A stretch of DNA of 64,000 nucleotides from Streptomyces halstedii (GTDB lineage Bacteria; Actinomycetota; Actinomycetes; Streptomycetales; Streptomycetaceae). The notes under the pieces are model-generated. The model ran no database searches. It saw only the letters and a list, made by a program, of their open reading frames with translations, and was not told the origin of the DNA. A program made the translations under genes and the position numbers. Position 1 is the first letter of the stretch; the number at the start of each line of letters is the position of its first letter. Shown here piece by piece: positions 15,381 to 24,536 of the stretch. The stretch is from the NCBI GenBank assembly GCA_000720535.1, contig JOAZ01000032.1, positions 1 through 64,000 on the forward strand, read 5' to 3'.

Positions 15381-16196
15381 ATGTCCCAACCCGCCAAGTC
15401 ACCCCGCTCCTCCGCCACGACGGACGCCCCGGAGAGCGCAGCAGGTACCCGTGCCGCCGCCCAACGGCTCAAGATGCGCCGCGAGCTGGCCGCGGCGGCC
15501 ATGGAACTGTTCGCCACGAAGGGGTACGAGGCGACGACGGTCGACGAGATCGCGGGAGCGGCGGGGGTCGCCCGGCGGACATTCTTCCGCCACTTCCGGT
15601 CGAAGGAAGAAGCCATCTTCCCGGACCACGACGACACCCTGGTGCGGGCCGAGGCCGTCCTGAACGCCGCCCCGGCGCACGAGCATCCGCTCGACACGGT
15701 GTGCCGCGGCATCAAAGAGGTCATGAAGATGTACGCGGCGAAGCCCGCGGTGTCCGTGGCCCGTTACAAGCTGACCCGCGAGGTACCCACGCTGCGGGAG
15801 GCCGAGATCGCCTCGGTGGCCCGCTACGAGCGCCTCTTCACCCGCTATCTGCTGGGCCACTTCGACGAGCGGGACCACCAGGTGGGCAACGACGACCCCC
15901 TGCTGGCCGAGGTGGCCGCCTCCGCCGTGGTGACGGCGCACAACCATGTGCTGCGGCGCTGGCTGCGGGCGGACGGCCAGGGCGACGTGGAGACCCAGCT
16001 CGACCACGCGTTCGCGATCGTGCGGGACACGTTCGGTACGGGGATCGGCGCGGGGCGGACCGCGGGGAGCGAGCCCACGAGGCCGCCGGCCGCCTCGGTC
16101 ACCTCCGAGGGCGAGGTGCTGGTCGCCGTGGCCCGTACCGACGCCCCCCTCGACGAGGTGATGCGGACCATCCAGCGGGCGTTGAAAGAGCGCTGA
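15381..16196 (+). CDS. TetR-family regulator of the acyl-CoA gene block
   Basis: This 271-residue protein has a TetR HTH at about 35-80 (ATTVDEIAGAAGVARRTFFRHF) and a long C-terminal ligand domain. It lies between the 3-hydroxyacyl-CoA dehydrogenase and the ethylmalonyl-CoA genes, as I recall for the corresponding S. coelicolor region, so control of these genes by an acyl-CoA ligand is plausible. The start is uncertain: ATG 15381 and ATG 15363 are in frame and neither has a clear ribosome site. It is transcribed towards the convergent Mrr-like gene. Confidence 0.8.
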   Translation: MSQPAKSPRSSATTDAPESAAGTRAAAQRLKMRRELAAAAMELFATKGYEATTVDEIAGAAGVARRTFFRHFRSKEEAIFPDHDDTLVRAEAVLNAAPAHEHPLDTVCRGIKEVMKMYAAKPAVSVARYKLTREVPTLREAEIASVARYERLFTRYLLGHFDERDHQVGNDDPLLAEVAASAVVTAHNHVLRRWLRADGQGDVETQLDHAFAIVRDTFGTGIGAGRTAGSEPTRPPAASVTSEGEVLVAVARTDAPLDEVMRTIQRALKER

Positions 16197-16223
16197 GCCC
16201 CCGCTCACCCCTCGGGCCGGCTC

Positions 16224-17003
16224 TCACCCCTCGACGGGCAGCACGGCCGCCCCGGTGTGCCAGGGCAGCGGTGCGCCGTCCTCGCTCCACGCGGTCAGCC
16301 CGGCGAGGTCGAGGCAGACGATGCCGCACCGCCCGGCGTACTCCAGGGCGGGTTCGGTGAACGTGCTGGTGGTGACGACGACCGCCGCGCCCGCCTGGTG
16401 GACCGCGTAGCAGGTGCCGCCGAAGCGCTGGAGGTCCTGCGAGCCGACCTTGTTCCCGTCCGTGTAGCGCTTGCACTGCACGACCAGGCGGCGGCCGTCG
16501 GGCGTGGTGGCCGTGACGTCGGCCCCCAGGTCGCCCGCGCCGCCGACGACCTCCACGTCCCGGCAGCCGTCGCGGCGGCAGAGGGCGGCGACGGCCTCCT
16601 CGAAGGCGTACGGATCCATGGCGACCCAGTCCGCGGGCTCCGGGGCTGCCGGGCCGGCGGCGGGCGGGGCCTGCTCGTAGGCGGGCGCGGGCTCGGCGGG
16701 GGCCGGTTCGGCCAGGGCCGCGTCCACGACCTCGTACGCGGTCTCCACGGCCGCCGCCGCGCCCCGGGCCGCCGCCTTGCGGTTACGGCGGCGGCGCAGG
16801 AGGGCCACCGCGCCGGTCACCAGCACCACGAGCACGGCCGCGGCGGGCACGGGATGCCGCTCGGCGCTCGCCAGGGCGGTGCGGAGGGTCAGCCCCACGC
16901 CGCAGACCAGCACGGCGAGGAGGACGAACCCCAGCGCCGTGCGACGGACGTCGAATGTGGATCTGCGGCTCCCCCGGACGCGGCCGCGCATCGGTATCGG
17001 CAT
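16224..17003 (-). CDS. membrane-anchored Mrr-like restriction endonuclease-fold protein
   Basis: This 259-residue protein has two N-terminal membrane segments (about 24-44 and 52-70), an Ala/Pro/Glu-rich linker (80-125) and a C-terminal Mrr-type nuclease domain. FEEAVAALCRRDGC starts the domain, GADVTATTPDGRRLVVQCKRY gives the D...QxK active-site signature, and KVGSQDLQRF follows. The fold cuts DNA, in Mrr itself modified DNA, but membrane-anchored versions in actinobacteria are of unknown role. It is a single gene, convergent with the TetR gene and divergent from the GNAT gene, with no methylase nearby. Confidence 0.8.
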   Translation of the reverse strand: MPIPMRGRVRGSRRSTFDVRRTALGFVLLAVLVCGVGLTLRTALASAERHPVPAAAVLVVLVTGAVALLRRRRNRKAAARGAAAAVETAYEVVDAALAEPAPAEPAPAYEQAPPAAGPAAPEPADWVAMDPYAFEEAVAALCRRDGCRDVEVVGGAGDLGADVTATTPDGRRLVVQCKRYTDGNKVGSQDLQRFGGTCYAVHQAGAAVVVTTSTFTEPALEYAGRCGIVCLDLAGLTAWSEDGAPLPWHTGAAVLPVEG

Positions 17004-17095
17004 CGGGTGCCCACCCCCTGACTCCTCGTGACCTGCTCAAGATCACTTCCGTGTGCCCCGCGCGGCCGCGTTGACGCCCCAGGCCCGGAAACCCG

Positions 17096-17923
17096 ATGGC
17101 ACGGCGGCACCGCCCGTGGTCCGATGCGTGGATGCGACCCCTGGAGACACTGGCCCTCTTCGACCGCGGCATGCGTGAACACGCCCGCCCCGACGGCCCC
17201 GGCGTGCGCGTCGAACGGGCCGGCCCGGTCGTCCGGCAGACCGGCGGCGCCGACGACTGGAACGGGGTCGTCTGGACCGCCCCCGGACTCTCCCCCGCGG
17301 ACGCGCGGGCCGGGATCACGGCGCAGATCGAGCACTACACGGCGCTGGGGATCGGCGAGTTCGAGTGGAAGCGGTACGCGCACGACGCCCCCGCCTCGCT
17401 GGGTGAGCTGCTCACCGCCGCCGGGTTCGAGGCCGAGCCGCCGGAGACCCTGCTCGTCGCCCCCGTCGCGGACCTCGCCACCGACGTACGGCTGCCCGAG
17501 GGCGTCCGCCTGGTGACCGTGACCGACGCGGCGGGGGTGGAGCTGATGGTGCGCGCCCACGAGAGCGCCTTCGGCACCGACGGGTCGCGGCTGCGCCACC
17601 AGGTGCTCGCCCGGCTCGCGGGGGACCCCGGCACGTTCGTCGCGCTGGTGGCGCTGGCCGACGGGGAACCGGTCAGCTCGGCCCGGATGGAACTGCACCC
17701 CGGCACCGGCTTCGCTGGGCTCTGGGGCGGCGGAACCGTGGAGCACTGGCGGGGCAGGGGCGTCTACCGCGCCCTGGTCGCCCACCGGGCCGCTCTCGCG
17801 GCGGAGCGCGGCTACCGGCACCTCCAGGTCGACGCGACGGACCGGTCGGCACCGATCCTGCGCCGGCTCGGGTTCAGCGCCCTGAGCACCGTCACCCCGT
17901 ACGTGTACCGCACCACGCCGTAG
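17096..17923 (+). CDS. GNAT-family N-acetyltransferase
   Basis: This 275-residue protein has an N-terminal region of about 140 residues and a C-terminal GNAT domain: FVALVALADGEPVSSARM (beta 3-4), then GGGTVEHWRGRGVYRALVAH with the R/Q-x-x-G-x-G/A acetyl-CoA pyrophosphate loop, and GFSALSTVTPYVYR at the end. It would transfer an acetyl group to an unknown amine. ATG 17132 is an alternative start that removes 12 residues; neither has a good ribosome site. Confidence 0.8.
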   Translation: MARRHRPWSDAWMRPLETLALFDRGMREHARPDGPGVRVERAGPVVRQTGGADDWNGVVWTAPGLSPADARAGITAQIEHYTALGIGEFEWKRYAHDAPASLGELLTAAGFEAEPPETLLVAPVADLATDVRLPEGVRLVTVTDAAGVELMVRAHESAFGTDGSRLRHQVLARLAGDPGTFVALVALADGEPVSSARMELHPGTGFAGLWGGGTVEHWRGRGVYRALVAHRAALAAERGYRHLQVDATDRSAPILRRLGFSALSTVTPYVYRTTP

Positions 17924-18294
17924 TGCCTCTCCCAGCAGCATCAAACGGTATGAGTCCGGCATCGGGCCCATGATGTCGCTCATGCGTGCACCGCGGATGA
18001 CACGTGAGAGAAATTGTTGGCACTCGGTGCCTTGTCACCTGTCACGCAGTGCCATAACGTGAAGGTGTCCGGGCGGCCGGCGCGCAGAAACCACTTCGTG
18101 CGCCGGCTGTCCCCGCAGACCATGGTCCGCGCGCCCGGACGCCTGCGTCACAGGCATCCCTTCCGCTCCACCGAGCACGCCGCAGCACCCCCGCCGAACC
18201 GACGGCACACCTCCACACCGCACCACTCCCCTGTCCAAGGGGCTCCTCAGGCGTTCCCTCGACGCCCGGGACCCGATCTGCCGGAGGCACCACC
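17924..18294. other. 371-bp leader upstream of the ethylmalonyl-CoA operon
   Basis: No gene is seen. The region should hold the ccr promoter. A 13-base interrupted palindrome GGCAC-TCG-GTGCC lies at 18019-18031, and TGTCAC is repeated directly just after it. These are candidate regulator sites, for instance for the TetR protein encoded upstream; this is inference. Confidence 0.4.
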
Positions 18295-19632
18295 GTGAAG
18301 GAAATCCTGGACGCGATCCAGTCGCCGGACAGCACCACCGCCGACTTCGCGGCTCTGTCCGTCCCCGAGTCGTACCGTGCCGTGACCGTGCACAAGGACG
18401 AGACCGAGATGTTCGCCGGACTCGCCACCCGTGACAAGGACCCCCGCGCCTCCCTGCACCTGGACGAGGTGCCGGTTCCCCCACTCGGTCCCGGCGAGGC
18501 GCTCGTGGCCGTGATGGCCAGTTCGGTCAACTACAACTCCGTCTGGACCTCCGTCTTCGAGCCGATGGCGACCTTCGGCTTCCTGGAGCGGTACGGCAAG
18601 CTCAGCGAGCTCACCCGGCGCCACGACCTGCCCTACCACGTCATCGGCTCCGACCTGGCGGGCGTCGTCCTGCGCACCGGTCCCGGCGTCAACGCCTGGA
18701 AGCCCGGCGACGAGGTCGTCGCGCACTGCCTCTCGGTCGAGCTGGAGTCGTCCGACGGCCACAACGACACGATGCTCGACCCCGAGCAGCGCATCTGGGG
18801 CTTCGAGACCAACTTCGGCGGCCTGGCCGAACTCGCCCTGGTCAAGTCGAACCAGCTGATGCCCAAGCCCGGACACCTCAGCTGGGAGGAGGCCGCCGCC
18901 CCGGGCCTGGTCAACTCCACCGCGTACCGGCAGCTCGTCTCGCGCAACGGCGCGGGCATGAAGCAGGGCGACAACGTGCTGATCTGGGGCGCGAGCGGCG
19001 GACTCGGCTCGTACGCCACGCAGTTCGCCCTGGCCGGCGGCGCCAACCCGATCTGCGTGGTCTCCAGTGAGCAGAAGGCCGAGATCTGCCGGAAGATGGG
19101 CGCGAGCGCCATCATCGACCGCACCGCCGAGGACTTCCGGTTCTGGAAGGACGAGCACCACCAGGACCCGCGCGAGTGGAAGCGGTTCGGCAAGCGCATC
19201 CGCGAACTGACCGGCGGCGAGGACGTGGACATCGTCTTCGAGCACCCGGGCCGCGAGACCTTCGGCGCGAGCGTGTACGTGACCCGCAAGGGCGGCACGA
19301 TCGTCACCTGCGCCTCCACCTCCGGCTACACCCACGAGTACGACAACCGCTACCTGTGGATGTCGCTGAAGCGCATCATCGGCTCGCACTTCGCCAACTA
19401 CCGTGAGGCGTGGGAGGCGAACCGGCTGGTCGCCAAGGGGAAGATCCACCCGACGCTCTCCAAGGTGTACGCGCTCCAGGACACCGGCCAGGCCGCGTAC
19501 GACGTGCACCGCAACCTGCACCACGGCAAGGTCGGCGTCCTGGCGCTGGCCCCCCGCGAGGGCCTGGGCGTGCGCGACCCGGAGCTGCGCGAGCGGCACG
19601 TCGAGGCCATCAACCGCTTCCGGGACGTCTGA
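18295..19632 (+). CDS. ccr: crotonyl-CoA carboxylase/reductase
   Basis: This 445-residue medium-chain dehydrogenase/reductase carries out NADPH-dependent reductive carboxylation of crotonyl-CoA to ethylmalonyl-CoA, the key step of the ethylmalonyl-CoA pathway and a source of polyketide extender units. The CO2-binding residues described for the Kitasatospora enzyme fall at exactly the same numbers here: Asn81, Phe170, Glu171 and His365. GASGGLGSYATQFA is the cofactor-binding glycine motif. This numbering supports the GTG start at 18295, which follows GGAGGCACC. It is the first gene of a five-gene operon; ecm begins one base after its stop. Confidence 0.95.
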   Translation: MKEILDAIQSPDSTTADFAALSVPESYRAVTVHKDETEMFAGLATRDKDPRASLHLDEVPVPPLGPGEALVAVMASSVNYNSVWTSVFEPMATFGFLERYGKLSELTRRHDLPYHVIGSDLAGVVLRTGPGVNAWKPGDEVVAHCLSVELESSDGHNDTMLDPEQRIWGFETNFGGLAELALVKSNQLMPKPGHLSWEEAAAPGLVNSTAYRQLVSRNGAGMKQGDNVLIWGASGGLGSYATQFALAGGANPICVVSSEQKAEICRKMGASAIIDRTAEDFRFWKDEHHQDPREWKRFGKRIRELTGGEDVDIVFEHPGRETFGASVYVTRKGGTIVTCASTSGYTHEYDNRYLWMSLKRIIGSHFANYREAWEANRLVAKGKIHPTLSKVYALQDTGQAAYDVHRNLHHGKVGVLALAPREGLGVRDPELRERHVEAINRFRDV

Positions 19633-19633
19633 G

Positions 19634-21646
19634 ATGAGCGGCCGCCACAAGGACCGCCCGTGGCTCATGCGGACGTACGCCGGACACTCCACCGCCGAGG
19701 CGTCCAACGAGCTCTACCGGCGCAACCTCGCCAAGGGCCAGACCGGTCTGTCGGTCGCCTTCGACCTGCCCACCCAGACCGGGTACGACCCCGACCACGT
19801 GCTGGCCCGCGGCGAGGTCGGCCGGGTCGGGGTCCCCGTCTCGCACCTCGGTGACATGCGCCGGCTGTTCCAGGACATCCCCCTGGAGCAGATGAACACC
19901 TCCATGACGATCAACGCCACCGCCATGTGGCTGCTCGCGCTCTACCAGGTCGTCGCCGAGGAGCAGGGCGCCGACCCGGCCAGGCTCCAGGGCACCACGC
20001 AGAACGACATCGTCAAGGAGTACCTCTCGCGCGGGACGCACGTCTTCCCGCCCGGCCCCTCGCTGCGGCTGACCACCGACATGATCGCGTACACGGTCGG
20101 GCGCGTCCCCCGCTGGAACCCGATCAACATCTGTAGCTACCACCTCCAGGAGGCCGGGGCCACGCCGGTCCAGGAGATCGCGTACGCCATGTCCACGGCC
20201 ATCGCCGTGCTCGACGCGGTACGCGCGTCGGGGCAGGTGCCCGAGGAGCGGTTCGGGGACGTCGTCGCCCGTATCTCCTTCTTCGTGAACGCGGGCGTCC
20301 GCTTCATCGAGGAGATGTGCAAGATGCGGGCGTTCGGCCGCATCTGGGACCAGGTCACCCGCGAGCGGTACGGCATCGAGAACTCCAAGCAGCGGCGCTT
20401 CCGCTACGGCGTGCAGGTCAACTCCCTCGGGCTGACCGAGGCGCAGCCGGAGAACAACGTCCAGCGCATCGTCCTGGAGATGCTGGCCGTCACCCTCTCC
20501 AAGGACGCCCGCGCCCGCGCCGTGCAACTGCCCGCCTGGAACGAGGCGCTCGGCCTGCCCCGCCCCTGGGACCAGCAGTGGTCGCTGCGGATCCAGCAGG
20601 TGCTGGCGCACGAGAGCGATCTGCTGGAGTACGAGGACATCTTCGCCGGTTCGCGGGTGATCGAGGCGAAGGTGGGCGAGCTGGTCACCGCCTCGCTGGC
20701 CGAGATGGACCGGATCCAGGAGATGGGCGGCGCGATGGCCGCCGTCGAGTCCGGTTACCTCAAGTCGGAGCTGGTCTCCTCGCACGCGGCGCGGCGGGCC
20801 CGGATCGAGGGCGGCGAGGAGAAGATCGTCGGCGTCAACGTCTACGAGAGCACCGAGCCGAACCCGCTGACCGCGGACCTGGACGCCGCGATCATGACCG
20901 TGGACCCGGAGAACGAGTCCCGGGTCGTCGCCGCGCTGCACGCGTGGCGGGACGACCGGGACGAGGCGCGGGCCTCCGAGGCGCTGGCGGCCCTCAAGAA
21001 GGCCGCCGCGGGCACCGCCAACATGATGGAGGCGACCGTCGAGTGCGCGCGGGCGGGCGTCACCACGGGTGAGTGGGCCTGGGCCCTGCGCGACGTGTTC
21101 GGCGAGTTCCGGGCCCCCACGGGCGTCTCCTCCGCCCCGCTCGCGGTCACCGCCGAGCCGGGCACCCCGCTCGCCCTGGTCCGCGAGAGGGCCGCCCGGA
21201 CCGCCGCGGACCTGGGCGTGGGGCGGCTGCGCCTGCTGGTGGGCAAGCCCGGTCTGGACGGGCACTCCAACGGCGCCGAGCAGATCGCCGTCCGTGCCAG
21301 GGACGCCGGTTTCGAGGTGGTCTACCAGGGGATCAGGCTGACCCCGGAACAGATCACCGACGCGGCGCTGGCCGAGGACGTGCACTGCGTCGGCCTGTCC
21401 GTCCTGTCCGGCTCGCACGCCGAGCTGGTGCCCGACGTACTGACCAGGCTCCGCGAGGCCGGGGCGACGGACATCCCGGTGATCGCGGGCGGCATCATCC
21501 CGCCGGCCGACGCGCGCGCCCTCGTCGAGGCCGGTGTCGCCGCCGTCTTCACCCCGAAGGACTTCGGTATCACGGAGATCATCGGCCGTATCGTCGACGA
21601 GATCCGTACAGCCAACAAGCTCGACCCTCTGGAGGTCCCCGCATGA
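19634..21646 (+). CDS. ecm: ethylmalonyl-CoA mutase, B12-dependent
   Basis: This 670-residue protein is a fused acyl-CoA mutase. The N-terminal TIM-barrel domain (1-520) includes SVAFDLPTQTGYDPDH and the substrate-binding TTQNDIVKEY region. The C-terminal cobalamin domain (530-660) has the DxHxxG motif in GLDGHSNG, with His544 as the expected lower ligand of B12. It converts ethylmalonyl-CoA to methylsuccinyl-CoA (the meaA/ecm clade). Gene order after ccr favours this over methylmalonyl-CoA mutase. The stop overlaps the next start (ATGA). Confidence 0.92.
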   Translation: MSGRHKDRPWLMRTYAGHSTAEASNELYRRNLAKGQTGLSVAFDLPTQTGYDPDHVLARGEVGRVGVPVSHLGDMRRLFQDIPLEQMNTSMTINATAMWLLALYQVVAEEQGADPARLQGTTQNDIVKEYLSRGTHVFPPGPSLRLTTDMIAYTVGRVPRWNPINICSYHLQEAGATPVQEIAYAMSTAIAVLDAVRASGQVPEERFGDVVARISFFVNAGVRFIEEMCKMRAFGRIWDQVTRERYGIENSKQRRFRYGVQVNSLGLTEAQPENNVQRIVLEMLAVTLSKDARARAVQLPAWNEALGLPRPWDQQWSLRIQQVLAHESDLLEYEDIFAGSRVIEAKVGELVTASLAEMDRIQEMGGAMAAVESGYLKSELVSSHAARRARIEGGEEKIVGVNVYESTEPNPLTADLDAAIMTVDPENESRVVAALHAWRDDRDEARASEALAALKKAAAGTANMMEATVECARAGVTTGEWAWALRDVFGEFRAPTGVSSAPLAVTAEPGTPLALVRERAARTAADLGVGRLRLLVGKPGLDGHSNGAEQIAVRARDAGFEVVYQGIRLTPEQITDAALAEDVHCVGLSVLSGSHAELVPDVLTRLREAGATDIPVIAGGIIPPADARALVEAGVAAVFTPKDFGITEIIGRIVDEIRTANKLDPLEVPA

Positions 21647-22617
21647 CCACGCCCACAGCGTCCGTGAACCGGCTGCGTCCGCGCCGCTCCTGCCTGGCGG
21701 TGCCCGGCTCGAACCCGCGGTTCCTGGAGAAGGCCCAGGGCCTGCCGGCCGACCAGGTCTTCCTGGACCTGGAGGACGCCTGCGCGCCGCTGGCCAAGGA
21801 AGGCGCCCGCCACACCATCGTGGACGCGCTCAACAAGGGGGACTGGAGCGGCAAGACCCGGGTGGTGCGGGTCAACGACTGGACGACGCACTGGACGTAC
21901 CGTGACGTGGTCACGGTCGTCGAGGGCGCGGGGGCGAACCTCGACTGCGTCATGCTGCCGAAGGTCCAGGACGCCCAGCAGGTCGTGGCGCTGGACCTGC
22001 TGCTGACGCAGATCGAGAAGACGATGGGCTTCGAGGTGGGGCGCATCGGCATCGAGGCGCAGATCGAGAACGCCAGGGGCCTGGTGAACATCGACGACAT
22101 CGCCGCCGCCTCGCCGCGTCTGGAGACCCTGATCTTCGGCCCGGCCGACTTCATGGCCTCCATCAACATGAAGACGCTGGTGGTCGGCCAGCAGCCGCCC
22201 GGTTACCCGGCGGACGCCTACCACTACATCCTGATGCGGATCCTGATGGCCGCCCGCGCGCACGACCTCCAGGCGATCGACGGGCCCTTCCTCCAGATCC
22301 GCGACGTGGACGCCTACCGGGAGGTCGCGGGCCGGGCGGCGGCGCTGGGCTTCGACGGCAAGTGGGTGCTGCACCCGGGGCAGGTGGACGCCGCGAACGA
22401 GGTGTTCTCGCCCTCGCAGGACGACTACGACCACGCGGAGATGATCCTCGACGCGTACGACTGGTGCACCTCGGAGGCGGGCGGCAAGAAGGGGTCGGCG
22501 ATGCTGGGCGACGAGATGATCGACGAGGCCAGCCGCAAGATGGCCCTGGTGGTCGCGGGCAAGGGCCGGGCGGCCGGTATGCGGCGCACCAACGCTTTCG
22601 AAGCACCGGAGGCCTGA
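21643..22617 (+). CDS. mcl: HpcH/CitE-family CoA lyase (beta-methylmalyl-CoA lyase)
   Basis: This 324-residue TIM-barrel lyase of the citrate-lyase-beta family has LAVPGSNPRFLEKAQ at the start, QVFLDLEDACAP with metal-binding acidic residues, VMLPKVQDAQQV, and GIEAQIENARGLVN with the conserved Glu of the active site. In this operon it should split beta-methylmalyl-CoA into glyoxylate and propionyl-CoA, and may also handle malyl-CoA. ATG at 21643 overlaps the ecm stop, and the long frame that runs upstream into ecm is a shadow. Confidence 0.9.
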   Translation: MTTPTASVNRLRPRRSCLAVPGSNPRFLEKAQGLPADQVFLDLEDACAPLAKEGARHTIVDALNKGDWSGKTRVVRVNDWTTHWTYRDVVTVVEGAGANLDCVMLPKVQDAQQVVALDLLLTQIEKTMGFEVGRIGIEAQIENARGLVNIDDIAAASPRLETLIFGPADFMASINMKTLVVGQQPPGYPADAYHYILMRILMAARAHDLQAIDGPFLQIRDVDAYREVAGRAAALGFDGKWVLHPGQVDAANEVFSPSQDDYDHAEMILDAYDWCTSEAGGKKGSAMLGDEMIDEASRKMALVVAGKGRAAGMRRTNAFEAPEA

Positions 22618-22619
22618 TC

Positions 22620-23153
22620 ATGCGATTCGGGCGCATCTTCGAGGAATTCGAGGTCGGTGCCATCTACAAGCACTGGCCGGGAAAGACCGTCACGGAATAC
22701 GACGACCACCTCTTCTGCCTGCTGACCATGAACCACCATCCGCTGCACCTGGACAGCAACTACGCGGAGCGCGCGACCGACTTCAAGAGGAACGTCGTGG
22801 TCGGCAACTACGTCTACTCGCTGCTGCTCGGCATGTCGGTGCCGGACGTCTCCGGCAAGGCCATCGCCAACCTGGAGGTGGAGTCGCTGAAGCACGTGGC
22901 GCCGACCTTCCACGGTGACACGGTCTACGGGGAGACGACGGTCCTGGACAAGACGCCGTCGCGGTCCAGGAGCGACCGCGGGATCGTCCACGTCGAGACC
23001 CGGGGCTACAAGCAGGACGGCACGCTGGTCTGCGTGTTCCGCCGCAAGGTGATGGTCCCCACCGAGACGTACGTCCAGGAGCGGGGCGGGGAGCAGCCCG
23101 GCCGCCCCGAACCCGTCCAGCCGCCGCAGAAGAACGGGGAGAAGCAGTCATGA
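22620..23153 (+). CDS. mch: MaoC-like mesaconyl-CoA hydratase
   Basis: This 177-residue hot-dog-fold (R)-hydratase has YDDHLFCLLTMNHHPLHLDS, the family's D/H catalytic segment, and a C-terminal tail rich in Pro/Glu/Gln (150-177). It would hydrate mesaconyl-C1-CoA to beta-methylmalyl-CoA, the step between the dehydrogenase and the lyase encoded beside it. ATG lies two bases after the lyase stop; its own stop overlaps the next start. Confidence 0.87.
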   Translation: MRFGRIFEEFEVGAIYKHWPGKTVTEYDDHLFCLLTMNHHPLHLDSNYAERATDFKRNVVVGNYVYSLLLGMSVPDVSGKAIANLEVESLKHVAPTFHGDTVYGETTVLDKTPSRSRSDRGIVHVETRGYKQDGTLVCVFRRKVMVPTETYVQERGGEQPGRPEPVQPPQKNGEKQS

Positions 23154-24355
23154 GCCGTCTCGCGCAGACCGCCGGCCTGACCGATGTCCAGCGGGAAATC
23201 CTCTCCACGGTCCGTGATTTCGTCGACAAGGAGATCATTCCCGTCGCGACACGGCTGGAGCACCGCGACGAGTACCCGACGGAAATCGTCGAAGGCCTCA
23301 AGGAACTCGGCCTGTTCGGGCTGATGATTCCGGAGGAGTACGGCGGTCTGGGCGAGTCGCTTCTCACTTATGCGCTGTGCGTCGAGGAGATCGCGCGCGG
23401 CTGGATGAGTGTGTCGGGCATCATCAATACGCATTTCATCGTGGCGTACATGCTGAAGCAGCACGGTACGCGGGAGCAGAAGGACACCTTCCTGCCGCGG
23501 ATGGCGCTGGGAGAGGTGCGGGGCGCGTTCTCGATGTCCGAGCCGGCGCTGGGTTCGGACGTCTCGGCGATCACCTCGAAGGGGGTGCGGGACGGCGAGG
23601 AGTACGTCCTGAACGGCCAGAAGATGTGGCTGACCAACGGCGGCACGTCCACGCTGGTCGCCGTCCTGTGCCGGAGTGACGAAGGACACCCCGAGGGCAC
23701 GGCCCCGCACCGGTCGATGACGACCTTCCTGGTGGAGAAGGAGGCGGGCTTCGGCGAGGTCCGCCCCGGCCTCACCATCCCGGGGAAGATCGACAAGATG
23801 GGCTACAAGGGCGTCGACACGACCGAACTCGTCATGGACGGACTGCGCATTCCGGCCAATCGCGTCCTGGGCGGCACCACCGGCCGCGGTTTTTACCAAA
23901 TGATGGACGGAGTCGAGGTGGGCCGGGTGAATGTCGCGGCGCGTGGCTGCGGTGTCGCGCAGCGTGCCTTCGAGTTGGGCGTTTCCTATGCCCAGCAGCG
24001 TCACACCTTCGGAAAGCCGATCGCCCAGCACCAGGCGATCCAGTTCAAATTGGCTGAAATGGCCACCAAAGTGGAAGCCGCGCATGCGATGATGGTCAAT
24101 GCAGCGCGCAAAAAGGACTCCGGGGAGCGAAATGACCTGGAGGCAGGGATGGCGAAGTACCTCGCCTCGGAGTACTGCAAGGAGGTCGTCGAGGACGCCT
24201 TCCGCATCCACGGCGGTTACGGCTTCTCCAAGGAGTACGAGATCGAGCGCCTCTACCGGGAGGCCCCGATGCTGCTGATCGGCGAAGGTACCGCCGAGAT
24301 CCAGAAAATGATCATCGGTCGCCGGCTCCTTGAGGAGTACCGGTTCCAGGGCTGA
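23150..24355 (+). CDS. acyl-CoA dehydrogenase, probably for methylsuccinyl-CoA
   Basis: This 401-residue flavoenzyme has the three acyl-CoA dehydrogenase domains. FSMSEPALGSDVSAI is the FAD/substrate signature, KMWLTNGGTSTL lies in the beta domain, and QRHTFGKPIAQHQAIQFKLAEM with RIHGGYGFSKEYEIERLYREA form the C-terminal helices. In this operon it should oxidise methylsuccinyl-CoA to mesaconyl-CoA, feeding electrons to ETF. It is shorter than the proteobacterial Mcd (about 550 residues, from memory), lacking an N-terminal extension, so the substrate is inferred from context. Part of the gene (23900-24130) has slightly lower GC than its neighbours. Confidence 0.85.
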   Translation: MSRLAQTAGLTDVQREILSTVRDFVDKEIIPVATRLEHRDEYPTEIVEGLKELGLFGLMIPEEYGGLGESLLTYALCVEEIARGWMSVSGIINTHFIVAYMLKQHGTREQKDTFLPRMALGEVRGAFSMSEPALGSDVSAITSKGVRDGEEYVLNGQKMWLTNGGTSTLVAVLCRSDEGHPEGTAPHRSMTTFLVEKEAGFGEVRPGLTIPGKIDKMGYKGVDTTELVMDGLRIPANRVLGGTTGRGFYQMMDGVEVGRVNVAARGCGVAQRAFELGVSYAQQRHTFGKPIAQHQAIQFKLAEMATKVEAAHAMMVNAARKKDSGERNDLEAGMAKYLASEYCKEVVEDAFRIHGGYGFSKEYEIERLYREAPMLLIGEGTAEIQKMIIGRRLLEEYRFQG

Positions 24356-24536
24356 TTGTCCCCTTAGAGGTGATTTGGTGGCGAAGAACATCACACCCGG
24401 TCACCCTCGCCGGGAGCGTTTCAGCTGTCCGACTCGACTGCTGGCTTGCCCAGTTGCCGCTCGTACCCGATAGCATCGCCGGAAAGCCGCCGTCCCCCCG
24501 TTGCCTGCGCGGCATCATCCGCTACGAAGGTCATCC

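Noticed and set aside
19610-21418. 602-codon minus-strand frame opposite the mutase gene
   Set aside because: Shadow of ecm; repeated Arg/Gly/Val/Leu composition and no domain.
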